Positions 17,470 through 25,067 of a stretch of 64,000 bases of DNA are shown piece by piece. The number at the start of each line of letters is the position of its first letter. The first letter of the stretch is position 1. This DNA is from Pseudomonadota bacterium. Its GTDB lineage: Bacteria > Pseudomonadota > Gammaproteobacteria > Burkholderiales > Burkholderiaceae_C. Made by a program: the position numbers and the translations under genes. Location of the stretch: the NCBI GenBank assembly GCA_963205115.1, contig CAUJHV010000080.1, positions 56,179 to 120,178 on the forward strand, written 5' to 3'. Under the pieces are notes generated by a model that had not been told where the DNA came from, made no database searches, and saw only the letters and a program-made list of their open reading frames with translations.

Positions 17470-18483
17470 ATGAGTGCCGCGTCCGCTAACCAGCCCCGGC
17501 CGGCGGCGGGGCCCCGGCGTCGCGTGGCCTGCCTGACACTCGGCCAGACGCCGCGCGACGACGTGGTGCCGGACATCCTGTCGCACCTGTCCATGCCGCT
17601 GGACGTGCAGGAATTCGGCGCGCTCGACGGCCTGAGCGAGCGCGACATCGAGGCCCTGGCGCCACGCGCCACCGAGAGCAGCCTGGTCACGCGGCTGCGC
17701 GACGGACGCGACGTGGTGCTGTCGCGCCCGCGCATGGCGCAGCGCCTGGCGCATATCTGCCGCGACATCGACCCCGCGCGCTTCGACCTGCTGATCGTGC
17801 TGTCCACCGGCATGTTCCGGGAATTCGAAAGCGCCTGCCCCACGGTGAATGCGCAGCGCGCGATGGACGCGGCCATCGCCGCCGTCGGTGCGGCCGGGCA
17901 GACCATGGGCATCGTCTACCCGCTGAGCCGCCAGGTCGAGGAAAACGCGAACTGGTCCGTGCCCGGCTGCTCGCTGCGTTATACGCATGCCGCCAGCGGA
18001 TCGGCCGCCGACTTGCTGCGCGCCGCCGACGCGCTGCGCGGCTGCGACCTGCTGGTGCTGAATTCCGTGGGCTACGTCGAGGCCGACCGCCTGGCGCTGG
18101 TGCAGCGCACGGGCCGCCCGGTGATCCTGGCGCGGCGCGTGGTGTCCGGCGCCATCGGCCTGCTGCTGGAGCCGGGCGGCACGCGCATCGGCGCGCCGCG
18201 CGCCGCGCAAGCCCGGCAGGACGAAAACCGCCAGGACCTGCAGGCGCGCATCGCGGCACTCACCCCGCGCGAGCGCCAGGTGATGTCACTGGTGGCCGAA
18301 GGGCTGTCGAACAAGGCCATCGGGCGCCAGTTGGGCATCTCGCCGCGCACCGTGGAGATCCACCGCGCCAAGATGATGGACAAGATGGCGGCGGCCTCGT
18401 CAGGCGCGCTGATCCGCATGGTGCTGGCGGCGCAGCATCCGGGCCTGCCCGCCGTGCCCGCGGCGCCCGGCCACGCCGCGTAG
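17470..18483 (+). CDS. AroM-domain protein fused to a LuxR-type DNA-binding domain
   Basis: A 337-residue protein in two parts. Residues about 16-235 are an AroM-family domain (V-A-C-L-T-L-G-Q-T-P-R-D-D-V-V-P-D-I-L, V-Q-E-F-G-A-L-D-G-L, V-L-S-T-G-M-F, V-L-N-S-V-G-Y). Residues about 264-320 are a GerE/LuxR helix-turn-helix (L-T-P-R-E-R-Q-V-M-S-L-V-A-E-G-L-S-N-K-A-I, then I-S-P-R-T-V-E-I-H-R). The AroM part is clearly related to the separate AroM gene that follows, but the cysteines that stand there at 108 and 195 are serines here (Ser112 and Ser199). I infer a non-catalytic sensor that binds the same compound and regulates this cluster. It is divergent from DUF917-hydantoinase and precedes aroM and the ABC genes. 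Confidence 0.88.
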   Translation: MSAASANQPRPAAGPRRRVACLTLGQTPRDDVVPDILSHLSMPLDVQEFGALDGLSERDIEALAPRATESSLVTRLRDGRDVVLSRPRMAQRLAHICRDIDPARFDLLIVLSTGMFREFESACPTVNAQRAMDAAIAAVGAAGQTMGIVYPLSRQVEENANWSVPGCSLRYTHAASGSAADLLRAADALRGCDLLVLNSVGYVEADRLALVQRTGRPVILARRVVSGAIGLLLEPGGTRIGAPRAAQARQDENRQDLQARIAALTPRERQVMSLVAEGLSNKAIGRQLGISPRTVEIHRAKMMDKMAAASSGALIRMVLAAQHPGLPAVPAAPGHAA

Positions 18484-18501
18484 GCCCCGGCGCCGTCAAC
18501 T

Positions 18502-18547
18502 GCCCCGTATCGGGGCGCGACACCGGGCTCAGGCCCCGACACGGGGC
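18502..18547. promoter_or_regulatory. twin GCCCCG-N3-CGGGGC inverted repeats
   Basis: Two inverted repeats, at 18502-18516 (spacer TAT) and 18533-18547 (spacer ACA), have centres 31 bases apart, on one helix face. They lie in the 169-base gap before aroM, just after the AroM-LuxR gene. Identical arms and helical spacing suggest operators rather than a terminator, as no T run follows. The AroM-LuxR protein is the obvious candidate to bind them. Confidence 0.55.
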
Positions 18548-18652
18548 GCAGTGCGCTTAAGTGTTCATCCGTATGGGTGACGCCAGCCGGCATCGCATAC
18601 GCTCTTCACAACCCCATGCCGGTCCGTGTTGTTGGCGGTCCGGCGGTTTGCC

Positions 18653-19342
18653 ATGTCCACGCCCCCACGAACCTCGCGTCTGCCCCGCATCGCCTTCGTC
18701 ACCATCGGCCAGTCGCCGCGGGTCGACCTGCTGCCGGAAATCCTGCAGCGCGTGGGCAGCCCGCTGGATGCGGTGGAGTTCGGCGCGCTGGACGATCTCT
18801 CGCCCGCCGAGGTCGCCGCGATGGCCCCGCCGGCCGGCGAGGCCAGCCTGTGCACCCGCATGCGCGACGGCAGCGAGGTGGTCATCGGCAAACGCGCCAC
18901 CGGCCAGCGGCTGCAGGCCCTGTTCGACCGCCTGGATGCCGACGCGAAGGGCTTCGACGCCATCACGCTGCTGTGCACCGGCTACTTCGAGCACATCGGC
19001 AGCCGCACCCTGCTGATCGAAGCCCAGCGCGTGGTGGACGCCACCGTGGACGCCTTCTCGCTGGGCTGCCGCCACCTGGGCGTGATGCTGCCGCTGGCAC
19101 GCCAGGTGCAAGAGTTCCACGTGCAGGACAGCCCCGAGCGTCGCGTGACGGCCACGCACTATTCGCCCTACAGCGGCAACCGCCTCGAGACCGCCGCCGC
19201 CGAGCTGGCCGGCTGCGACCTCGTCGTCATGCACTGCATGGGCTACGACGAGGCCATGCGTGCCCGCGTGGCTGCGCAGGTAGACAAGCCCGTGCTGCTG
19301 GCGCGCCGCATCGTCGCGGGCGCCCTGCAGCAGATCGTTTGA
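18653..19342 (+). CDS. AroM family protein
   Basis: A 229-residue stand-alone AroM-family protein, close to the usual family length of about 225. Motifs include I-A-F-V-T-I-G-Q-S-P-R-V-D-L-L-P-E, V-E-F-G-A-L-D-D-L, L-L-C-T-G-Y-F with Cys108, and V-M-H-C-M-G-Y with Cys195. The second cysteine, in the x-C-x-G-(F/Y) motif, is as I recall kept in AroM proteins. AroM was named for its place near an E. coli shikimate kinase gene and has no settled activity. A two-cysteine layout of this sort recalls Asp/Glu/hydantoin racemase-type enzymes, which would suit the hydantoinase neighbour, but this is inference. It precedes the binding-protein gene of the ABC importer by 47 bases. Confidence 0.85.
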   Translation: MSTPPRTSRLPRIAFVTIGQSPRVDLLPEILQRVGSPLDAVEFGALDDLSPAEVAAMAPPAGEASLCTRMRDGSEVVIGKRATGQRLQALFDRLDADAKGFDAITLLCTGYFEHIGSRTLLIEAQRVVDATVDAFSLGCRHLGVMLPLARQVQEFHVQDSPERRVTATHYSPYSGNRLETAAAELAGCDLVVMHCMGYDEAMRARVAAQVDKPVLLARRIVAGALQQIV

Positions 19343-19389
19343 ACCGCAGATCCACCACCCTTCCCGCATATCCAGGACAGGAGAAGAGC

Positions 19390-20994
19390 ATGCATCCATT
19401 CCTTCGCACCGGCCTTCGCGCGGCGCTGACCGGCGCACTCACAGCCACGCTGATGGCCACCGCCATCGCGCCGGCCCAGGCCTTCGAGCGTGTCGGCGAC
19501 CGCAAGGTGCTGGTCTTCGGCGGCCGCCAGCAGGTGCCCGTGCTCGACCCGCACGTGCGCTACGACTGGAGCACGCGGATGATGCAGCAGGCCGTGTACG
19601 ACGCCCTGGCCAAGTACACCGGCAACCCGGCCAAGATCGAACCCTGGCTGGCCGAGCGCTGGGACGTCAGCCCGGACGCCAAGACCTGGACCTTCCACCT
19701 CGTCAAGAACGCCAAGTTCCATAACGGCGACCCCGTGGACGCCGAGGCCGTGCGCTACAGCTTCGAACGCGGCCTCAAGCTCAACAAGGGCGTGGCCTGG
19801 ATGATCAAGGACTTCCTCGATCCCAGCGGCATCGAAGTGGTGGACGCGTACACCGTGCGCTTCAACCTCAAGCAGGGCTACGCGCCTTTCCTGGGCTGGG
19901 TGCCGTGGTGGTACATCGTCAACCCCAAGCAGGTCAAGGCCAACGAGGGCGGCGACTACGGCCAGAAGTGGCTCACCGAAAACAGCGCCGGCAGCGGCCC
20001 CTACAAGCAGGGCCGCTGGCAGCAGAACGTGATGCACGAGCTGCTGGCCAACGAGACCTACTGGAAGGGCTGGCCCATGCCCGCGGCCAAGCGGCCGGCG
20101 GCCATCGTCTACCGCATCATCCGCGAGCCGGCGGCGCAGAAGGCAGCCCTGGCGCGCGGCGAGGCCGACATCGTCGAAGGCCTGACGCCCGAGGACTACG
20201 ACCAGCTCAAGACGCAGAAGGGCACCGTGGTGCAGGACCACCCGGGCATGACCACCTTCGGCATCAAGTTCAACACCCAGAACGGCCCGACCAAGGACCT
20301 CAACCTGCGCAAGGCCATCGCCTATGCCGTGGATTACGAGGCCATGGTGAAGATCTACAACGGCGCCGCGATCCTGGAGACCAGCCCCTTCCCGCAGGGC
20401 ATGCGCGGCCACATCGACGTGGCCGACCGGCCGGTGCAGAACCTGGCCAAGGCGCGTGAGTACCTGGCCAAGTCGGCCTATCCGAACGGCGGCCTGGAGC
20501 TGGACTACTACTACGTCAACGGCCTGGAAGAAGCGCGCCGCATCGGCCTGGTGCTGCTGCTGAATCTCTCCAAGCTGAACATCAAGGTCAACGTGGTGCC
20601 CGAGCAGTGGCCCAACATGGTGGCGCGCGGCACCAAGCTGGAAACGTCACCGCACATGACCAGCGTCTATGTCACGCCCATCACCACCGACCCCGATGCC
20701 GTGGCCTACCAGTACCACCGCAACGCCTGGGGCCAGTACTTCGCGATGAGCCACTACGACAACCCCAAGGTCAACGCGCTGATCGACAAGGCACGCGGCC
20801 TGGCGAAGTGGGAAGCGCGTGCGCCGCTGTACGCGCAGATCCAGCAGCAGATCATGGCCGACCAGCCGGAAGTCTTCGGCATGATCCAGAACCGCCGCTG
20901 GGCACACCGCGACTACCTCAAGGGCTTCCAGTTCAGCCCGGTGCGCTTCACCGGCGAGGTCGACCTGTACCAGCTGTGGATCGACTCGAAGTAG
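19390..20994 (+). CDS. peptide-type (family 5) ABC substrate-binding protein
   Basis: A 534-residue periplasmic binding protein of the dipeptide/oligopeptide class. It has a signal peptide (about 29 residues, ending A-Q-A-F) and the family pattern L-A-E-R-W-D-V-S-P-D-A-K-T-W-T-F-H-L followed by K-F-H-N-G-D-P-V-D-A-E-A-V. The ATG at 19390 follows A-G-G-A-G-A-A-G-A-G-C. The four genes after it encode two permeases and two ATPases, so the importer is complete. The neighbouring AroM, DUF917 and hydantoinase genes suggest a cyclic amide, a hydantoin-like compound or a modified amino acid as ligand rather than an ordinary peptide. The ligand cannot be read from sequence. Confidence 0.9.
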   Translation: MHPFLRTGLRAALTGALTATLMATAIAPAQAFERVGDRKVLVFGGRQQVPVLDPHVRYDWSTRMMQQAVYDALAKYTGNPAKIEPWLAERWDVSPDAKTWTFHLVKNAKFHNGDPVDAEAVRYSFERGLKLNKGVAWMIKDFLDPSGIEVVDAYTVRFNLKQGYAPFLGWVPWWYIVNPKQVKANEGGDYGQKWLTENSAGSGPYKQGRWQQNVMHELLANETYWKGWPMPAAKRPAAIVYRIIREPAAQKAALARGEADIVEGLTPEDYDQLKTQKGTVVQDHPGMTTFGIKFNTQNGPTKDLNLRKAIAYAVDYEAMVKIYNGAAILETSPFPQGMRGHIDVADRPVQNLAKAREYLAKSAYPNGGLELDYYYVNGLEEARRIGLVLLLNLSKLNIKVNVVPEQWPNMVARGTKLETSPHMTSVYVTPITTDPDAVAYQYHRNAWGQYFAMSHYDNPKVNALIDKARGLAKWEARAPLYAQIQQQIMADQPEVFGMIQNRRWAHRDYLKGFQFSPVRFTGEVDLYQLWIDSK

Positions 20995-21083
20995 TCCACG
21001 CCGCGCACACGCGGCTCGCCAGGGCGGCACACGCGGCCGTGGCGAGCCCGTCTTGCGGCCACTGCGCCGCCCGCTGAAACCAC

Positions 21084-22091
21084 ATGGCGCTGTACATCGG
21101 CAAACGCCTGGCCCTGCTGGCATTGATGCTGCTGGGCCTGATGACGCTGATGTTCGTCATCACGCAGGTGGCGCCGGGCGACCCGGCACGCCTGATGGCA
21201 GGCCCCAATGCCACGCAGGACATGGTCGACACCCTGCGGCGCGAATACGGCCTGGACCAGTCCGTCGGCCGCCAGTACCTCAACTACGTGGGCGGCGTGC
21301 TGCGCGGCGACCTGGGCCGCTCGATGGTCTCGACCAAACCCGTGTTGCAGGAACTGGGGCGTTATTTTCCGGCCACGCTGGAACTGGTGCTGGTGGCCAT
21401 GGGCCTGGGCATCGCGGTGGGCGTGCCCTTCGGCATGCTCAGCGCCGTGCACCGCGACCGCTGGTTCGACCACGCCACGCGCATCTTCTCGGTCTCGGGC
21501 GTGGCGCTGCCGGCCTTTTGGTTCGGGCTGCTGCTGCAGCTGTTCTTTGCCGTCCGGCTGGAGTGGCTGCCGGTATCCGGCCAGCTGCCGCTGACCACGC
21601 CGCCGCCCGACCCCATCACACACTTGCTGCTGGTGGACAGCCTGCTGCGCGGCGAGTGGGAGACCTTCGGCCAGGCGCTGCAGCACATCATCCTGCCCGC
21701 GGTGGTGCTGTCCTTCCCCTGCCTGGCCAGCATCCTGCGCGTGAACCGCGCCGAGATGCTGGAGGTGCTGCAAAGCGACTACATCACCGCCGCGCGCGCG
21801 CACGGCATCGCGCGCTGGCGCATCGTGGCGGTCTACGCGCTGCGCAACGCGATGCTGCCCACGCTGGCCATCATCGGCCTGCGCTTCGGCTGGATGCTGG
21901 GCAGCACGGTGCTGGTGGAAACCGTCTTCGACTGGCCCGGCATCGGCCTGTACGCCGTCCAGTCGGCGCTGTATTCCGACTTCCAGCCGGTCATCGGCGT
22001 GGCGCTGTGCGTGGGCCTGTGCTTCATGCTCATCAATTTCACGATCGACCTGGCCTACGGCTGGCTCGATCCGCGGCTGCGTGCCCCATGA
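21084..22091 (+). CDS. ABC permease, DppB type
   Basis: A 335-residue inner-membrane permease. It begins with the usual first helix (Y-I-G-K-R-L-A-L-L-A-L-M-L-L-G-L-M-T-L-M-F), followed by G-D-P-A-R-L-M-A-G. The coupling loop reads R-A-H-G-I-A-R-W-R-I and the end is E-T-V-F-D-W-P-G-I-G-L-Y-A, all typical of DppB. It lies 89 bases after the binding-protein gene and is followed directly by the DppC-type gene. With its partner it forms the channel of the importer. Confidence 0.92.
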   Translation: MALYIGKRLALLALMLLGLMTLMFVITQVAPGDPARLMAGPNATQDMVDTLRREYGLDQSVGRQYLNYVGGVLRGDLGRSMVSTKPVLQELGRYFPATLELVLVAMGLGIAVGVPFGMLSAVHRDRWFDHATRIFSVSGVALPAFWFGLLLQLFFAVRLEWLPVSGQLPLTTPPPDPITHLLLVDSLLRGEWETFGQALQHIILPAVVLSFPCLASILRVNRAEMLEVLQSDYITAARAHGIARWRIVAVYALRNAMLPTLAIIGLRFGWMLGSTVLVETVFDWPGIGLYAVQSALYSDFQPVIGVALCVGLCFMLINFTIDLAYGWLDPRLRAP

Positions 22092-22101
22092 CGAGGCAGG
22101 C

Positions 22102-23028
22102 ATGAGCGGCATCGACACGATCCCCACCGACACGCCGGCAGCGGCCGATGGCTGGCGCGAGCGCCATGCCGGCACGCTGCGCCAGTGGCGCATGTATGCG
22201 CACCTGTTCCGCCGCAGTTTCAGCTCCATGCTGGGCCTGGCGCTGGTGCTGCTGTTCCTGCTGCTGTCGGCCTTTGGCCCCAGCCTCGCGCCCTATCCGG
22301 AGGACACGCAAGGCGCCGTGCACCTGGAGCAGAAGCTGCAGGCGCCGTCGATGGCCCACCCCTTCGGCACCGACGAGATGGGCAACGACGTGCTCAGCCG
22401 CGTCATCGTGGGCACACGCGTGTCGCTGTGGATCGGGTTGATCATCACCGGCGTGGCCATCGTCATCGGCGTGCCGCTGGGCATCGTCGCGGGCTACATG
22501 GGCGGCCGCACGCGCGAGGTGATCATGCGGATCACCGATGTGTTTCTCTCCGTGCCGGGGCTGGCGCTCGCGCTGGCCATCGTGGCCTCGCTGGGGCCGG
22601 GCATCACCAACTGCGTGATCGCGCTGTCGCTGGTGTGGTGGCCGGGTTATGTGCGGCTGATCGAAAGCAAGACGCTGGCGGTGAAGGAAGAGCTCTTCGT
22701 CGAGGCCGCGCGTGCCGTGGGCGCGACCACACCCTACATCCTGTGGCGGCACATCCTGCCGAACTGCGTCTCGCCGCTGATCGTCAAGGCGAGCATGGAC
22801 ATGGGCATGGCCATCCTATCGGCCGCGAGCCTGGGCTTCATCGGCCTGGGTGCCAAGGCGCCGGCGCCGGAATGGGGCTCGATGATCAGCATCGCGCGCA
22901 GCTACATGCCCGACTGGTGGTGGTACGCCCTCTTCCCCGGACTGGCCATCTACCTGACGGTGCTGGGCTTCAATCTCTTCGGCGACGGCCTGCGCGACAT
23001 CCTCGACCCCAAGAGCCGCAGCCGATGA
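22102..23028 (+). CDS. ABC permease, DppC type
   Basis: A 308-residue inner-membrane permease of the DppC type: N-terminal helix with R-R-S-F-S-S-M-L-G-L-A-L-V-L-L-F, then H-P-F-G-T-D-E-M-G-N-D-V-L-S-R-V-I-V-G-T-R, coupling loop A-A-R-A-V-G-A-T-T-P-Y-I, and the end L-F-G-D-G-L-R-D-I-L-D-P. I take the ATG at 22102, preceded by G-A-G-G-C-A-G-G; an upstream GTG at 22081 would overlap the previous gene. Its stop overlaps the next start by four bases. Confidence 0.9.
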   Translation: MSGIDTIPTDTPAAADGWRERHAGTLRQWRMYAHLFRRSFSSMLGLALVLLFLLLSAFGPSLAPYPEDTQGAVHLEQKLQAPSMAHPFGTDEMGNDVLSRVIVGTRVSLWIGLIITGVAIVIGVPLGIVAGYMGGRTREVIMRITDVFLSVPGLALALAIVASLGPGITNCVIALSLVWWPGYVRLIESKTLAVKEELFVEAARAVGATTPYILWRHILPNCVSPLIVKASMDMGMAILSAASLGFIGLGAKAPAPEWGSMISIARSYMPDWWWYALFPGLAIYLTVLGFNLFGDGLRDILDPKSRSR

Positions 23029-23990
23029 CCGCCCTGCTCGCCCTGCGCGACTACCAGCTCGAGTTCGACACCTTCGATGGCGCCTACCAGGTGCTGGACG
23101 GCATCAGCCTGGAACTGGCCGAAGGCGAAACACTGGGGCTGGTCGGCGAAACCGGCTGCGGCAAGAGCGTGCTGGCCAAGAGCGTGATCGGCCTGCTGCC
23201 GCGCCCGCCGGCGCGCACGCGCGGCGGCCGCATCGAGTTCGAAGGCCGCGACCTGCTGGCCTGCAGCGAGGCGGATTGGCGCGGCATCCGCGGCCACCGC
23301 ATCTCGATGATCTTCCAGGATCCGATGACCTTCCTGAATCCGGTGCTGAGCATCGGCCAGCAGATCGGCGACGTCATCCGCGTGCAGCGTGCCGGCGGCA
23401 ACCGCGCGGCCGTGCAGGCACGTGCCGTGGAGCTGCTGGAACTCGTGCGCCTGCCCGATGCCGCCGGGCTGCTGGGCCGCTACCCGCACCAGCTCTCGGG
23501 CGGCATGCGCCAGCGGGTGCTGATCGCGATGGCGCTGGCCGGCTCGCCGCGGCTGCTGATCGCCGACGAGCCCACGACCGCACTGGACGTCACCATCCAG
23601 GCCCAGGTGCTGGCCCTGCTGCGCGACCTGGTGGCGCGGCTGAACCTGGCCGTCATCATGATCAGCCACGACTTGGGCGCCGTGGCCGCCGTGTGCAGCC
23701 GCATCGCGGTGATGTACGCCGGCACCATCGTCGAAGACGCGCCCACGGCGCAGTTGCTGAACGCGCCGCGCCACCCCTACACCCGTGGCCTGCTGGCCGC
23801 CCTGCCCGATATCGCGGGCGGCAACGGCACGCTGCAGGGCATTCCCGGCAGCATCCCGAACCTGCTGCAACCGCCGGCCGGCTGCCGCTTCCACCCGCGC
23901 TGCGCGCTGGCCGACGAACGCTGCCGACGTGAGAAGCCGCTGCTGCGCGATGGAGGCCCCGCGCACCGCCTGGCCTGCCACCATGCCTGA
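23025..23990 (+). CDS. ABC importer ATPase, DppD type
   Basis: A 321-residue ATP-binding subunit. Walker A G-E-T-G-C-G-K-S, Q-loop I-F-Q-D-P, signature L-S-G-G-M-R-Q-R and Walker B L-L-I-A-D-E-P-T-T-A-L-D are all intact. The C-terminal oligopeptide-ATPase extension has the cysteine-rich pattern C-R-F-H-P-R-C-A and a final C near the end, which in DppD/OppD proteins can hold an iron-sulphur cluster. The start overlaps the DppC-type stop (A-T-G-A) and the end overlaps the next ATPase by eight bases. Confidence 0.92.
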   Translation: MTALLALRDYQLEFDTFDGAYQVLDGISLELAEGETLGLVGETGCGKSVLAKSVIGLLPRPPARTRGGRIEFEGRDLLACSEADWRGIRGHRISMIFQDPMTFLNPVLSIGQQIGDVIRVQRAGGNRAAVQARAVELLELVRLPDAAGLLGRYPHQLSGGMRQRVLIAMALAGSPRLLIADEPTTALDVTIQAQVLALLRDLVARLNLAVIMISHDLGAVAAVCSRIAVMYAGTIVEDAPTAQLLNAPRHPYTRGLLAALPDIAGGNGTLQGIPGSIPNLLQPPAGCRFHPRCALADERCRREKPLLRDGGPAHRLACHHA

Positions 23991-24987
23991 CTCGCCGGTC
24001 GCCACACCCGCCGCGCCGCTGCTCACGGCCCAGGGCCTGAGCAAGCACTTCGACGTGGCCAACCGCGCCGAAGGGCTGCTCGCGCGCAGCACCGTCAAGG
24101 CCGTGGACGGCGTGGACCTGCGCATCCACGCGGGCGAATGTTTTGGCATCGTCGGCGAATCCGGCTCGGGCAAGACCACCGTGGCCAAGCTGCTGTTGCG
24201 ACTGACCGACCCCACGGCCGGCCAGGTGCACTTCGAGGGCCAGGACATCACTGCGCTGCAAGGCGCGCCACTGCGAGCCTTGCGCCGCCGCCTGCAGATC
24301 GTCTTCCAGAACCCGCACTCGGCACTCAACGGCCGCCACACGATCTTCGACGCCATCGGCGAGCCCCTCCGCGTGCAGGAGGGCATGGGCGGCCGCGCGC
24401 TGCAGACGCGCGTGCACGCGCTGATGGACCGCGTGAGCCTGCCGCAGACCTTCGCCTTCCGCTACCCGCACGAACTCAGCGGCGGCCAGAAGCAGCGCGT
24501 GTGCATTGCACGCGCGCTGGCGCTGAACCCGCGTCTGGTGGTGCTGGACGAACCCACATCCGCGCTGGACGTGTCGGTGCAGGCGCAGATCCTGGCCCTG
24601 CTGCGCGAACTGCAGCGCGAGAGCCAGCTCACCTACATCTTCATCTCGCACAACCTGGCGGTCGTGCGTTACCTGTGCGACCGCGTGGCCGTGATGTACC
24701 TGGGCCGCGTCGTGGAGCAAGGCCCGGTGGACGCGGTCTTCGAGAGGCCGCAGCACCCGTACACCCAAGCCCTGCTCGCCGCGGCGCCACGCCTGCACGG
24801 CGCCGCGCCGCCCGTGCTGCTGCAAGGCGACATCCCCTCGGCCGCACGCATGCCCCCGGGCTGCCGGTTCCACACGCGTTGCGTCGAGTCCCAACTCCCC
24901 GCGTGCCGCAGCGAACTGCCGGTATTGGCCGCGCCCGCCGGTGCCGCAGCCGGGCATGTCTGCGCGTGTTTCCTGCGGCAGGCTTGA
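23983..24987 (+). CDS. ABC importer ATPase, DppF type
   Basis: A 334-residue ATP-binding subunit, partner of the DppD-type one. Walker A G-E-S-G-S-G-K-T, Q-loop V-F-Q-N-P-H-S-A-L-N, signature L-S-G-G-Q-K-Q-R and Walker B L-V-V-L-D-E-P-T-S-A-L-D are present, and the C-terminal extension again has C-R-F-H-T-R-C and later cysteines. The ATG at 23983 lies inside the end of the previous gene (eight-base overlap), so translation is coupled. Last gene of the importer operon. Confidence 0.92.
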   Translation: MPDSPVATPAAPLLTAQGLSKHFDVANRAEGLLARSTVKAVDGVDLRIHAGECFGIVGESGSGKTTVAKLLLRLTDPTAGQVHFEGQDITALQGAPLRALRRRLQIVFQNPHSALNGRHTIFDAIGEPLRVQEGMGGRALQTRVHALMDRVSLPQTFAFRYPHELSGGQKQRVCIARALALNPRLVVLDEPTSALDVSVQAQILALLRELQRESQLTYIFISHNLAVVRYLCDRVAVMYLGRVVEQGPVDAVFERPQHPYTQALLAAAPRLHGAAPPVLLQGDIPSAARMPPGCRFHTRCVESQLPACRSELPVLAAPAGAAAGHVCACFLRQA

Positions 24988-25067
24988 CGCTGGCCGCGCC
25001 GGGCTCCCGCAGTCGAATTCACCACACGGCGCGGTATCGGCGCTCGGTTCAGGTCTACCGGACCAGC

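Noticed and set aside
17350..18210. Upstream extension of the DUF917 frame
   Set aside because: The frame stays open, but it lies under the divergent AroM-LuxR gene. The DUF917 family begins near the ATG at 17349.
18502..18547. Reading of the two GC-rich inverted repeats as a terminator
   Set aside because: Neither is followed by a T run, and two equal sites on one helix face fit operators better.
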